DNA of 64,000 bases, taken from the NCBI GenBank assembly GCA_023664865.1, contig JAMPEU010000006.1, positions 1 to 64,000 on the forward strand. Direction: 5' to 3'. Origin of the DNA: Butyrivibrio sp. (GTDB lineage: Bacteria > Bacillota > Clostridia > Lachnospirales > Lachnospiraceae). The notes beneath the pieces are model-generated. The model was given only the letters and a program-made list of their open reading frames with translations. It had not been told where the DNA came from and did no database searches. Positions 46,392 through 55,765 of this stretch are shown piece after piece; within the stretch, counting starts at the first letter, position 1; every line of letters begins with the position of its first letter. The position numbers were made by a program, and so were the translations under genes.

Positions 46392-47446
46392 TGGTAGAGA
46401 GGATGCTTTTGATTGGGTCTGTCTTGATCCCCATCTGCTTTACAAAATAACGTACCATCTATTGAGTAGCGAACCCAAATATCAACATTTTCCTGCAGAA
46501 AAGGTTCAAAATAATTTGGTATTATATTTATGTCGTTTTCATCTTTTAAAGTAAATCCGGCTCGGAATATGCTTGGTTCACTAAAGCCGAACGTATAGAA
46601 ATCGATATACTCATATTGATTTTGCTGCATAAGTTTAAGCCACATTGCGTTTGTTTCAGCAAAAAGACTTTGATCCCCGATATAATCCACAATTCGCAAT
46701 ATCTTTCGTTCAAATTGTTCCACCTCACGCATAATTAACAAGGCAGTAACCTGATTATTTGCATTGTAAAGACCATAAACGATATAAGAAAAATAGGGAT
46801 GTTGAAAAAAGCGTTTATTAATATACCAAAAGTCTTTGTAAGGAATGACATTTAATTTTTCAATATCAAAGTGTCTTTTTATTTCATCAACAGAATGAAA
46901 TTCTGTATATTTTGCTCCTGCTGAAATAATATCTTCCATAGCACTATTTTTAATTCTTTTTATTACTGCTATTCTGTAATTTTTTATTTGGGGATTAAGA
47001 AAGTAATAATGCTTCATTTTGGCTGTTTTTTCTTGAAAGGCAATTTTCCGAATGGGTAAAGTAGTATTTGGATTGATGCCAATTCCAAGATGTGTGCGAC
47101 AGTGTAAAAGTTCAGTTAATCGTCTGATAAGTTCTACACCGAGAAAAGTCATATTTCTGCCAGAGTCATTTACTTTCCAAAAGCTTCCCCAAACATCCAG
47201 CTTTGCAGAGTCTGAAGTATGTGAACAAGGGAGAAAGCCGGAAAGCGCTTCTATAGTTTTTGTGTTTTTATCCCAGGCTATTATCATATTAACAGCGTCT
47301 TTTTCCACAAATTCATACTCAAAGAGTTCTTCATCTGTTGCCATGATATGTCCGGGTTTCCAGTGTTGGTTAATAAACTGCATAATAGCCTTAATTTCTG
47401 AAGGCTTTGCCAAACGGATATCATATCTTTCATCATATTTATTCAT
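46388..47446 (-). CDS. GNAT-like acetyltransferase associated with surface polysaccharides
   Basis: The 352-residue soluble protein opens with a GNAT-like region ([44 protein letters not shown]). The C-terminal half has a second similar pattern ([20 protein letters not shown]). No catalytic residue can be assigned with confidence. It is the second minus-strand gene of the locus and has its own consensus-like promoter. AAAAAGGGAG stands upstream of ATG 47446. Transfer of an acetyl or formyl group to an amino sugar is likely by family. Confidence 0.65.
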   Translation of the reverse strand: MNKYDERYDIRLAKPSEIKAIMQFINQHWKPGHIMATDEELFEYEFVEKDAVNMIIAWDKNTKTIEALSGFLPCSHTSDSAKLDVWGSFWKVNDSGRNMTFLGVELIRRLTELLHCRTHLGIGINPNTTLPIRKIAFQEKTAKMKHYYFLNPQIKNYRIAVIKRIKNSAMEDIISAGAKYTEFHSVDEIKRHFDIEKLNVIPYKDFWYINKRFFQHPYFSYIVYGLYNANNQVTALLIMREVEQFERKILRIVDYIGDQSLFAETNAMWLKLMQQNQYEYIDFYTFGFSEPSIFRAGFTLKDENDINIIPNYFEPFLQENVDIWVRYSIDGTLFCKADGDQDRPNQKHPLYH

Positions 47447-47488
47447 TGTTTAATGCTCCCTTTTTAAAATAACCTTGTTTGAAAGTAT

Positions 47489-47516
47489 ATTTTATACTAA
47501 AAAAATTAAAAGTCAA
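47489..47516 (-). promoter_or_regulatory. Promoter of the minus-strand GNAT-like gene
   Basis: On the minus strand TTGACT (47511-47516) and TAAAAT (47489-47494) are 16 bases apart, about 45 bp before the start. Confidence 0.6.
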
Positions 47517-47560
47517 CCTGTATATTCAAGGTTTTGCAGATTGTTTTTTTACAATAAGTT

Positions 47561-47569
47561 TGTTATACT
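47561..47569 (+). promoter_or_regulatory. Extended -10 promoter of the downstream plus-strand operon
   Basis: TGTTATACT is an extended -10 element (TG-N-TATACT), about 70 bp before ATG 47639. No good -35 is present. With the divergent minus promoter it splits the locus into two transcription units. Confidence 0.45.
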
Positions 47570-47638
47570 AATACAATAAGTCTTTATAAAGGAAAAGTAT
47601 GGGTTTGAATTTTTTGGGTCTCATATAAGATATTTATA

Positions 47639-48574
47639 ATGTATGTGGTTATGTATCATTATGTAAGAAAAATAAAACATAGTCGATATACTGGGATTAA
47701 AGGGCTTGAATTGGATTTATTTGAGCAGCAAATCTTATTTTTCTTGAAAAAAGGATATAGGTTTGTAACTCTGGAAAATATTTTAAATAAAAAAAATATT
47801 GATTCTAAAAGTGTGTTGTTGACTTTCGATGACGGATATTTAGATCACTTTTTGAATGTGTTTCCTATTTTAATGAAATATCATATATCCGGTGTATTTT
47901 CAATGCCCGGTAAGATTATAAGGGAAAAAAAGGTATTAGACGTAAATAAAATACATTTTATATTGGCAGAAGCTACTATTGACATAGTTAAGGAAAGGCT
48001 CTTTGAGCGCATGGATTATTATCGTGGGAGAGAGTTCCCGCTCTTATCTAATCAGGAGCTTTATGACAAAGCAGCAGTAGCAGAAAGGTTTGATGATAAA
48101 GACACAATCTTTGTTAAACGTATGTTACAGGTAGAGCTTCCGGAGCGTTTGAGATTTTTGATTACAGATGAATTGTTTAAGGAATTTGTTACTCAAGATG
48201 AAGATGCTTTTGTAGATGAATTGTATATGAATATGAACCAAATCAATCTAATGAAGTCGGCAGGAATGGAATTTGCTATTCATGGCTATGATCATTATTG
48301 GATGAACCGTTTGACAGAGATAGAATTATGTAATGATATCAACGCGGCATTAAATGTTTTTGATGGTATCGTACCAAATAAAAATTGGTGTTTTTGTTAC
48401 CCATATGGTTCGTGCAATGATACAGTGATTGCAACTGCAAAAGAGAATGGATGTACATCAGGATTATCGACAGAAGTAGCAATTTATCTTCCTGACAGTA
48501 TGGATGTGTTTAGGATACCCAGGTTAGATACAAATGATTTTCCGCCAAAGAGTGAGAATTATATAAGTATGTAG
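47639..48574 (+). CDS. Polysaccharide deacetylase (NodB/CE4 family)
   Basis: The 311-residue protein starts MYVVMYHYVR, with the CE4 motif 1 LLTFDDGYLDH (catalytic Asp pair, about residues 61-63) and a metal-binding IHGYDH motif near 220 (HxxxH form variant), and ends with CYPYGSCND. It probably removes N-acetyl groups from an amino sugar in a polymer or lipid-linked intermediate. No signal peptide is evident. No clear ribosome binding site precedes ATG 47639. Confidence 0.85.
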   Translation: MYVVMYHYVRKIKHSRYTGIKGLELDLFEQQILFFLKKGYRFVTLENILNKKNIDSKSVLLTFDDGYLDHFLNVFPILMKYHISGVFSMPGKIIREKKVLDVNKIHFILAEATIDIVKERLFERMDYYRGREFPLLSNQELYDKAAVAERFDDKDTIFVKRMLQVELPERLRFLITDELFKEFVTQDEDAFVDELYMNMNQINLMKSAGMEFAIHGYDHYWMNRLTEIELCNDINAALNVFDGIVPNKNWCFCYPYGSCNDTVIATAKENGCTSGLSTEVAIYLPDSMDVFRIPRLDTNDFPPKSENYISM

Positions 48575-48607
48575 GCGGGTACTTTGCGCTATGGGAGATT
48601 TGAGAAT

Positions 48608-49687
48608 ATGGACACAGAAATAACTATTATTTCAGATATTTCAACTAATATAATATCAGAAGAAAATACTTTACTGGGCGCATTAGAGCAGTTGAATAAA
48701 GTTAGGGTGAAAGTATTATTTGTTGTGAATAAAGGAGCATTTGTAGCGACTCTGACGGATGGAGATGTCAGGAGGGCAATTTTAGCAGGAGCTTCGATTA
48801 CAACTCCAATTTCACAAATTGCAAATTATTACCCATTATACATTGAACATGATGATAAGGATTTGGCGTTAAAATATCTAAATAAAAAGAAAATTGTGGC
48901 ATTACCGGTTGTTGGAAAGGAGAAAGAAATCCTTAAGATATATATTAAAGGGGTTGATGAACATAAGCCCAATATGGATGGAATTAATCTTCCTATAGTA
49001 ATTATGGCAGGGGGTTTAGGAGTAAGATTGTATCCTTATACTAAAATTCTTCCTAAGGCGCTGATTCCTGTTGATGATATACCGATTTCAGAGAGGATCA
49101 TACAATTTTTTCAAAAGGTCGGATGTGCGGAATTCCATATGATAGTAAATCATAAGAAAAATATGATTAAGGCATATTTCAATGATACGGATTATAATTA
49201 TAATATTCGGTTTTGGGATGAAAATGAACCTTTAGGAACGGGAGGCGGACTTTCTTTATTAAAGGGTAGTCTGCATGGTACATTTATCCTGACAAATTGC
49301 GATATTTTAATTTTGGATGATGTTAGAAATATTGTGAAACATCATAAGGAAAAAGGAAATAAGGTGACAATGGTATGTTCTTTAATGAAATACCAGATAC
49401 CTTATGGCGTGGTTAATTTTTTTGAAGGTGGAGAAATTAGTTCTTTTGAAGAAAAGCCGGAAATGTCATTTTTTACGAATACGGGTTATTATATTTTGGA
49501 AGAGGATATTTTTAATTATATTAATCAAAATGAAAAAATAGATATGCCGGATATTATTGATAGAATGAGGAGCGAAGGACAAAAAATAGGTATATATCCG
49601 ATTAGTGAAAATGCGTGGCTTGACATGGGGCAATTTGACGCTATGGAGAGCATGGAAAGAAAGCTGAAAGAAATGGGATTATATTGA
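48608..49687 (+). CDS. ptmE: CBS-domain sugar-1-phosphate nucleotidyltransferase (PtmE-like)
   Basis: The 359-residue protein has two CBS repeats at the N-terminus (about 10-120) and a nucleotidyltransferase domain with IVIMAGGLGVRLYPYTKILPKALIPVDDIP and LGTGGGLSLL. This architecture is that of PtmE, the glucosamine-1-phosphate guanylyltransferase that starts the GDP-sugar route to legionaminic acid in Campylobacter. legB follows after 183 bp, supporting that role. ATG 48608 follows GGGAGA. HddC-type heptose guanylyltransferase is the alternative, but that lacks CBS domains. Confidence 0.85.
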   Translation: MDTEITIISDISTNIISEENTLLGALEQLNKVRVKVLFVVNKGAFVATLTDGDVRRAILAGASITTPISQIANYYPLYIEHDDKDLALKYLNKKKIVALPVVGKEKEILKIYIKGVDEHKPNMDGINLPIVIMAGGLGVRLYPYTKILPKALIPVDDIPISERIIQFFQKVGCAEFHMIVNHKKNMIKAYFNDTDYNYNIRFWDENEPLGTGGGLSLLKGSLHGTFILTNCDILILDDVRNIVKHHKEKGNKVTMVCSLMKYQIPYGVVNFFEGGEISSFEEKPEMSFFTNTGYYILEEDIFNYINQNEKIDMPDIIDRMRSEGQKIGIYPISENAWLDMGQFDAMESMERKLKEMGLY

Positions 49688-49761
49688 GGGAGGAATAATT
49701 ATGTCAAATATGGAGTCAGGATAGAAATATAGGTTAATACAATAATTATTGGGTGAATTGT

Positions 49762-49881
49762 ATGTTTTCGTTTGATATTGAATTGCGCAGCAATGATTGT
49801 CATTCAATTTTTGATTTTAAGAAAAAGAATGAGAATTTTATAAAATATAAGAAAGTAAAGTTGTGGGACAATGAATATTAA
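49762..49881 (+). CDS. Small open frame of 39 codons before legB, unknown
   Basis: The frame from ATG 49762 encodes a basic 39-residue peptide (MFSFDIELRSNDCHSIFDFK at its start). It overlaps the legB start by 11 bases. It has no clear ribosome binding site and no recognised domain. It may be the leftover end of a deleted gene; an eight-codon open frame just before it (49700-49723) also looks like debris. Confidence 0.25.
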   Translation: MFSFDIELRSNDCHSIFDFKKKNENFIKYKKVKLWDNEY

Positions 49882-50866
49882 CTTAGATAAAAAAGTTTTA
49901 GTAACAGGCGCAGATGGCTTTATCGGAAGTCATTTGACAGAAGAATTAGTCAGAAAAGGGTATGAAGTAAAAGCTTTTGTTTATTATAATTCTTTTAACA
50001 CATGGGGCTGGCTGGATACTTTGTCAAATGATATCATGAAGCATGTGGAAGTTTTCAACGGAGATATCAGAGATCCAAACGGCGTTCGAACTGCAATGAA
50101 AGGGGTTGATACAGTATTTCATTTGGCAGCTTTGATTGCAATTCCATTCAGTTACCACTCCCCGGATTCCTATGTGGATACTAATATAAAAGGGACTTTA
50201 AACGTTTTGCAGGCAGCACGGGATTTAGACGTCTCTCGGACTTTAATTACTTCAACATCCGAAGTATATGGAACAGCACAGTATGTGCCAATTGATGAAA
50301 GGCATCCTTATCAGGGACAGTCGCCTTATTCGGCGACGAAAATAGGTGCGGACCGTTTGGCAGAGAGTTTTTATAGAAGCTTTAATTTGCCGGTTTCTAT
50401 TGTGCGTCCGTTTAATACATATGGTCCGCGACAGTCTGCAAGAGCTGTTATTCCTACAATTATTACACAATTATTAGCAGGGAAAGAAAAAATAAAATTA
50501 GGTTCTTTGACACCGACAAGGGATTTTAATTATGTAAAAGATACGGTGAATGGGTTTATTGCCATTGCAGAATCAGACAGGACAATAGGTGAGGAAATTA
50601 ATATAGCAACGCAAAGGGAGATTTCGATTGGTAATTTGGCAAAAGAGATTATTTCCCAAATCAATCCAAAAGCAGAGATTGTCTGTGACGATGAAAGATT
50701 GAGACCTGAAAAGAGCGAAGTAAATCGTTTATTAGGAGATAATACAAAAATTAAAGAGTTGACTGGTTGGAAAATGCAATATACCTTTGAAGAAGGAATT
50801 GCTGAAACGATTGCATGGATTAAGGATAATATGAGCCGTTATAAGGTGGATTGCTATAATATGTAA
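49871..50866 (+). CDS. legB: NAD-dependent UDP/GDP-GlcNAc 4,6-dehydratase LegB
   Basis: The 331-residue SDR enzyme has TGADGFIGSHLTEEL, the LegB-specific AFVYYNSFNTWGWLD, HLAALIAIPFSYHSPDSYVD, STSEVYGTAQYVPIDE, QSPYSATKIGADRLAESFY, RPFNTYGPRQSARAVIPTI, and LRPEKSEV. These are the hallmarks of the legionaminate-pathway 4,6-dehydratase, which makes the 4-keto-6-deoxy intermediate. A LegC aminotransferase and LegH acetyltransferase next to it are not seen. Two DegT aminotransferases upstream in the locus could substitute. Confidence 0.92.
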   Translation: MNINLDKKVLVTGADGFIGSHLTEELVRKGYEVKAFVYYNSFNTWGWLDTLSNDIMKHVEVFNGDIRDPNGVRTAMKGVDTVFHLAALIAIPFSYHSPDSYVDTNIKGTLNVLQAARDLDVSRTLITSTSEVYGTAQYVPIDERHPYQGQSPYSATKIGADRLAESFYRSFNLPVSIVRPFNTYGPRQSARAVIPTIITQLLAGKEKIKLGSLTPTRDFNYVKDTVNGFIAIAESDRTIGEEINIATQREISIGNLAKEIISQINPKAEIVCDDERLRPEKSEVNRLLGDNTKIKELTGWKMQYTFEEGIAETIAWIKDNMSRYKVDCYNM

Positions 50867-50898
50867 TAAAAATGAATTAAGGGGCGTAATAGTTAATT

Positions 50899-51474
50899 AT
50901 GAATGCATATATATCTGAATTAATTCAAAAAATTCATCACACGGAAATTATTGCTAAAAATTCTGCTGTATATGACGATTACAATGCAGGTATTTCTTTG
51001 TTGGTTAGGGAATTTACTATACATAAACAGCATTCCTCTCAACTATTCTTCATTGGCAACGGCGGAAGTTCCGCTATTGCCAGTCATATGACTGCAGATT
51101 TCATGAAAAATGGCGGTATGAATACTTACAGCCTCTATGACAATGCAGTAACAACATGTATGGGCAATGACTATGGCTATGAATATATTTTTTCAAAACC
51201 ATTGGAATTTTTATTACGACCGGATGATTTATTGGTTGCTATCAGCAGTTCAGGTAATTCTCAAAATATTATCAATGCAATAGAAGTGGCAAAGCATAAA
51301 GAAGCTACAGTAATTACTTTTACGGGATTTAAACCGGATAACAAAGTAAAACAAATGGGGGACATTAATGTTTATGTACCATGCACAAAGTACGGTATGG
51401 TGGAATCCATTCATAATTTGATTTTGCAGCAAATCGTGGATGAAATTATGGAACGGGACGGAGTGAAAATATAA
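50899..51474 (+). CDS. gmhA: Sedoheptulose-7-phosphate isomerase (GmhA-type SIS protein)
   Basis: The 191-residue SIS-domain protein has FFIGNGGSSAIASHMTADFM, TTCMGNDYGYEYIFS, and the second phosphate-binding loop VAISSSGNSQNIINAI. It converts sedoheptulose-7-phosphate to D-glycero-D-manno-heptose-7-phosphate, the first step of heptose synthesis. The phosphatase gmhB begins two bases after its stop codon, and the kinase/nucleotidyltransferase fusion is further down. Confidence 0.9.
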   Translation: MNAYISELIQKIHHTEIIAKNSAVYDDYNAGISLLVREFTIHKQHSSQLFFIGNGGSSAIASHMTADFMKNGGMNTYSLYDNAVTTCMGNDYGYEYIFSKPLEFLLRPDDLLVAISSSGNSQNIINAIEVAKHKEATVITFTGFKPDNKVKQMGDINVYVPCTKYGMVESIHNLILQQIVDEIMERDGVKI

Positions 51475-51476
51475 TT

Positions 51477-52016
51477 ATGGAAATGGAACGGAAACCGGCA
51501 GTATTTCTTGATCGGGATGGTGTGCTTACAGAAGAGAGGAGTTATGTTTGTTCTGCGGCAGAACTACATATTTTTGGTTATACGGCGGAATGTATTGCAA
51601 AAATAAGAGAAAAAGGGTATTATGGTATAGTGATTACAAATCAGGGCGGTATTGCAAAAGGGTTATTTTCAGAGAATGCTTTAAAGAATATGAATCGATA
51701 TTTGATTGAAAAGACCAGAGTTGATGCCGTTTATTATTGCCCGCATCATCCGGAAGGATGTGTAGAGCGATATCGTAAAGTTTGTAATTGCCGAAAACCG
51801 GGAACTGGATTATTAGAGCGGGCATGCAGAGATTATAATATTGATTTAGAAAAATCATATATGGTTGGAGACAGGGCAAGTGATATCCTTATGGGTCAAA
51901 GAGCGGGAATCAAAACCGTCTTACTTGAATCGGGATATGGGACAGCACGTTTAGAACAATCGGTAGAACCGGATTATATTTTGCAGGATTTACGGGATGT
52001 AGTGGAAATTCTATAA
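51477..52016 (+). CDS. gmhB: D,D-heptose 1,7-bisphosphate phosphatase (GmhB-type HAD)
   Basis: The 179-residue HAD phosphatase has FLDRDGVLTEE (nucleophile Asp), VITNQGGIAKGLF, the zinc-binding cysteine cluster YYCPHHPEG/CNCRKPGTG, and MVGDRASDI. It removes the C7 phosphate of heptose-1,7-bisphosphate. The gene abuts gmhA with two bases between, indicating one operon. Confidence 0.92.
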   Translation: MEMERKPAVFLDRDGVLTEERSYVCSAAELHIFGYTAECIAKIREKGYYGIVITNQGGIAKGLFSENALKNMNRYLIEKTRVDAVYYCPHHPEGCVERYRKVCNCRKPGTGLLERACRDYNIDLEKSYMVGDRASDILMGQRAGIKTVLLESGYGTARLEQSVEPDYILQDLRDVVEIL

Positions 52017-52050
52017 GATTATTCAAATGTTGTAGAGAAGAGGAATATAT

Positions 52051-53108
52051 ATGTATTTAATTAATATATATCGTAGATTTAAAAAAACTGCTGTGGGAAA
52101 TATTATAGATACAAATATTACTTATCCAATTATGAAAGTGATATTTTCAATATGGAATTGGTTTCGTTTATATAAATATAAATGGAAAGAAAGCAAGAAG
52201 TGTTTTGGAAAGCTGTATCCAGATAGAACTTTTTATGTTATTCGTGTCAGACCGATTACTTCATCGTTAGGACCGCTGGTAATGCGGGTGTGTAAACAAC
52301 TTGAAACGTGCGATATAAAAGAATATATTCCGGTTGTTGATTTTTCTTTTTTTCAAAACGTATTTTTGGAAAAAGGTGAGCGGGGGGGGTAAATCCTTGG
52401 GAATATTATTTCGAGCAACCGACAATGTATAGTACTCGTGCGGTCTATCATGCCAAAAATGTTATATTAGGAAATGCTGATCCTCAAGGCATTTCAAATG
52501 CTGAAATGGATATGATTATTGAAGATGATAATATACTAAAGCGGTATTGCGCAGTATATGAGAAGTATATTCATATTAGTAAGCGCATTGAGAAAAAAAT
52601 AGAAAAAATATATGTGAAACTTTTTAACCCTCAATGGAGAGTTTTGGGATGCGTATATCGAGGCACAGATTATAGAAATCGAAAGGTAGTTAATGAACAT
52701 AGGCAGCCGTCTTTGCTAGAAGAAATAAAGAAAGCTCAAGAGTTGATGCATGAGTGGGAATGTGATCATATTTTTTTGGCAACGGAAGATAAGGATGCCG
52801 TAGTAAAATTTAAAAGTACATTTGGAGATAAACTAATTTATGTAGAAAAAGAAAGATATCCAAGTAATGTAGTTGATACACAAGAGTATAAGTTTAATAG
52901 AGAGCAGGACGCATACTATAAAGGTGAAGAATATTTAACGGAAATAGTTATATTGTCGCGTTGTAATTGTTTATTGTCTAGTCGGGTGGGAATTTTGATG
53001 GCAGCATTACCTATGAATAACTTAAAATATGAACATAAATACATATATGATTTAGGAATATATACGGAAATAGATTATGCGTCTAATCAGCAGGAGGATA
53101 AGTTATGA
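52051..53108 (+). CDS. Fucosyltransferase-like glycosyltransferase, phase-OFF at a G8 tract
   Basis: The intended protein of about 352 residues has an N-terminal part (TFYVIRVRPITSSLGPLV) and, past the tract, VLGCVYRGTDYRNRK, HIFLATEDKDAV and LSRCNCLLSSRVGIL. The latter resemble the donor site and the RGTD/HxRRxD-type motif of the GT11/GT23/NodZ fucosyltransferase superfamily. Translation stops at TAA directly after the G8 tract (52382-52389), giving 113 residues without the catalytic part. One extra G (nine) opens one frame to the stop at 53106-53108, which overlaps the next start in an ATGA. The gene is OFF but intact. Confidence 0.82.
52382..52389 (+). repeat. Poly-G tract G8 (OFF state) in the fucosyltransferase-like gene
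   Basis: Eight Gs end in an immediate TAA; nine or six Gs would be in frame. Confidence 0.94.
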
Positions 53109-54091
53109 TTTCATTAGTAACAGGCGGTTGCGGGTTTATTGGATCTCATATGGTAGACAGACTACTTGCAGAAGGTCATACGGTGAGAGTGATTGATAAC
53201 TGGACAACGGGAAGACCCCAGAATTTGGATCATCAGAAAGATAATCCAAATTTAACGGTTTATCATATGGATATCAGAAATAAAGAAGAAATTGAGCCTG
53301 TTTTTAAAGGTGTTGATTATATTTTTCATTTTGCAGCTTTAGCGGATATTGTGCCATCTATCCAGAGACCATGGGATTATTATTCTTCTAATGTTTTAGG
53401 AACATATAATGTAGTGGAGTGCGCGAAAAATGCAGGCATTAAGAAACTTGTATACGCCGCTTCTTCATCCTGCTATGGGATTCCGGATGAATATCCTACG
53501 AAAGAGACAGCGGAAATCAGACCACAGTATCCATACGCACTGACCAAAAGACTGGGAGAAGAAACAGTATTACATTGGGGACAAGTATACGGACTGCCGG
53601 TTGTGACATTAAGACTGTTTAATGTATATGGAACAAGGTCTCGCACATCGGGAACTTATGGCGCAGTGTTTGGTGTATTTTTGGCACAGAAATTGGCGGG
53701 GAAACCATTTACAGTAGTTGGGGACGGAAACCAGACAAGAGACTTTACTTATGTGACAGACATTGCAGACGCTTTTTATACTGCGGCAATGTCAGATGTA
53801 GTGCAGGATACCTTTAATGTAGGCAGTGGCGGAACTTATTCCGTCAATCGTTTATGCGAATTACTTGGAGGAGAGATTACACATATTCCTAAGAGGCCGG
53901 GGGAGCCGGATTGTACATTTGCGGATACAATGAAAATTGAAGATAAATTGGGATGGAAGGCAAAGGTAACATTTGAAGAAGGCGTTCAGAATGTTCTGGA
54001 TAATATTGATTACTGGCGGGAAGCGCCGGTATGGACACCGGACAGCATTGGCGTGGCAACTGAAGACTGGTTTAAATATCTTGGAAAGTAA
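53105..54091 (+). CDS. NAD-dependent epimerase/dehydratase (extended SDR)
   Basis: The 328-residue SDR enzyme has VTGGCGFIGSHMVDRL, FHFAALADIVPSI, ASSSCYGIPDEYP, catalytic YPYALTK (Tyr/Lys), LRLFNVYGTRSRTSG and TRDFTYVTD. It belongs to the GalE/WbpP-like group; the C-terminus VATEDWFKYLG is typical of members next to rfaE-like genes. It could epimerise or modify the nucleotide-activated heptose made by its neighbours. It is not a clear HldD. Confidence 0.87.
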   Translation: MISLVTGGCGFIGSHMVDRLLAEGHTVRVIDNWTTGRPQNLDHQKDNPNLTVYHMDIRNKEEIEPVFKGVDYIFHFAALADIVPSIQRPWDYYSSNVLGTYNVVECAKNAGIKKLVYAASSSCYGIPDEYPTKETAEIRPQYPYALTKRLGEETVLHWGQVYGLPVVTLRLFNVYGTRSRTSGTYGAVFGVFLAQKLAGKPFTVVGDGNQTRDFTYVTDIADAFYTAAMSDVVQDTFNVGSGGTYSVNRLCELLGGEITHIPKRPGEPDCTFADTMKIEDKLGWKAKVTFEEGVQNVLDNIDYWREAPVWTPDSIGVATEDWFKYLGK

Positions 54092-54176
54092 GTAATATAA
54101 CATTAAAGCGGTTAAAGCATATGTGCTGTTCAGGGCTTGGTATGCAGGGTTAAATAATGGGGATAAGGTCGTTTAC

Positions 54177-55709
54177 ATGGATAAAATAGTCTCAAAAGAA
54201 AGTTTTAAATCGCAAATTAAACCAGAGCTGAAAAAGGCAGGAAAAACGATAGCATTGTGTCATGGAGTGTTTGATTTAGTGCATCCGGGGCATATTGTCC
54301 ATTTAGAGCAGGCAAGAGAAATGGCGGATGTACTGGTTGTATCGATTACTGCGGCAAAATATGTCCGTAAAGGACCGGGAAGACCATATTTCGATGATGA
54401 AATGCGCATGAAATTTTTAGCAGCCTTAGAGTGCGTTGATTACGTATTGCTATCGGAAGGTTATACTGTCGATGATATTATTGAAAATGTAGAGCCGGAT
54501 ATTTATGTAAAAGGTGAAGAGTATGCCAGAGCTGAGGATGATATCACAGGTAAGATCACGGAAGAAAAGGCGCTAGTGGAACAGCATGGCGGTCAAATAA
54601 AATATACTACCGGTCAAACTTTTAGTTCTACAAAGCTGATTAATACGGCAATGTCCGGACTCCCCGAAGAGGTCAGGCACTATGTAGAAAACTTTAAAAT
54701 GAAATATTCAATGCATGATATTCGGAATTATGCAGAAAAAGCAGCGAAACTCAATGTCTTAGTGGTGGGCGATGTTATTATTGATAAGTACACTTACTGC
54801 AATGTTCAGGGACTTATGAGTAAGGATATGGGATATTCGGCAAGAATACATCATTCGGAAGAGTATTTGGGCGGCTCTGTTGCGATTGCAAGACATCTTT
54901 CCAGTTTTACGGAAAATGTTAATTTATTGTCTGTTATAGGAGATGAACAGGAAATTAGGTCGAGGCTTTTTGAAGAGTTGTCAGGTTCTATTAAGCTGAA
55001 TCTTTTTTACAGCACTCAATTTCCAACGATTATTAAGCACAGATATTTGACAAGGAATGCAAAACGCGAGGAGTACCGCAAGGTGCTTGCAGTCAATAAT
55101 ATTCCCGAAAAAATGAAATATGAAAAAGGCATTAAAGATGCTTTTAAGATGAAATTAGGAGAAAAATTAGAAAGCAGCGATGTTGTTTTCTTATGTGATT
55201 TTGGACATGGACTGATTGACGAAGAAATCATTGAATTAATCCAAAAGAAGGCAAAGTATCTGGTTTTGAACTGCCAGACAAATTCATCCAATCATGGATT
55301 AAATATTATTACCAAGTATACGAGGGCGGATGCTTTTACATTGGATCAGCAGGAATTAAGACTGGCGTTTCCGGTTTATGCTGATGATGAGGAAGCCGGT
55401 TTAATGAAACTGGCGGAATACTTGCATGGAAATGGCTGGCTGACGAGAGGTTCTTATGGCGCATGGGGTATTGACGAGGGCGCAATTACGAATTGTCCGG
55501 CTTTTACATTAACTGTTAAAGATACAGTAGGAGCGGGAGATGCCTTTTTCTCGGTTGCAGGTTTATATGCAGCAGTAGGGGCACCGATAGAAGTTGGTAC
55601 CTTTATGGGGAATATTGGTGGTGCGCTTGGAGCGAATATTGTAGGAAATAAGGAAGCGGTGGAAAAGGTTAATGTATTGAAGTATGCTAATACATTGATG
55701 AATATATAG
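54177..55709 (+). CDS. Bifunctional heptose nucleotidyltransferase/kinase with reversed domain order (RfaE/HldE-like)
   Basis: The 510-residue fusion has the cytidylyltransferase-like domain first (about 1-150, with CHGVFDLVHPGHIVHLEQA and the HxGH motif) and a PfkB-type sugar kinase second (about 175-500, VLVVGDVIIDKYTY, GGSVAIARHL, and DTVGAGDAFFSVAG with the catalytic Asp). In the standard HldE the kinase comes first. Both active sites look intact. It would phosphorylate heptose-7-phosphate at C1 and later activate the 1-phosphate. ATG 54177 follows GGATAAGG. Confidence 0.87.
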   Translation: MDKIVSKESFKSQIKPELKKAGKTIALCHGVFDLVHPGHIVHLEQAREMADVLVVSITAAKYVRKGPGRPYFDDEMRMKFLAALECVDYVLLSEGYTVDDIIENVEPDIYVKGEEYARAEDDITGKITEEKALVEQHGGQIKYTTGQTFSSTKLINTAMSGLPEEVRHYVENFKMKYSMHDIRNYAEKAAKLNVLVVGDVIIDKYTYCNVQGLMSKDMGYSARIHHSEEYLGGSVAIARHLSSFTENVNLLSVIGDEQEIRSRLFEELSGSIKLNLFYSTQFPTIIKHRYLTRNAKREEYRKVLAVNNIPEKMKYEKGIKDAFKMKLGEKLESSDVVFLCDFGHGLIDEEIIELIQKKAKYLVLNCQTNSSNHGLNIITKYTRADAFTLDQQELRLAFPVYADDEEAGLMKLAEYLHGNGWLTRGSYGAWGIDEGAITNCPAFTLTVKDTVGAGDAFFSVAGLYAAVGAPIEVGTFMGNIGGALGANIVGNKEAVEKVNVLKYANTLMNI

Positions 55710-55765
55710 AGGAATTTTGTTGCAAAATGTGTTTGTTACAGCGTTGGTGGTGGAGGATACGGTAA

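Noticed and set aside
47447..47638. A riboswitch or small RNA in the divergent gap
   Set aside because: The gap is explained by two opposing promoters and shows no recognisable conserved aptamer or stable fold.
53105..54091. SDR gene as ADP-heptose 6-epimerase HldD
   Set aside because: Its motifs fit GalE/WbpP-like extended SDRs, and typical HldD features were not recognised; only its location suggests a heptose role.
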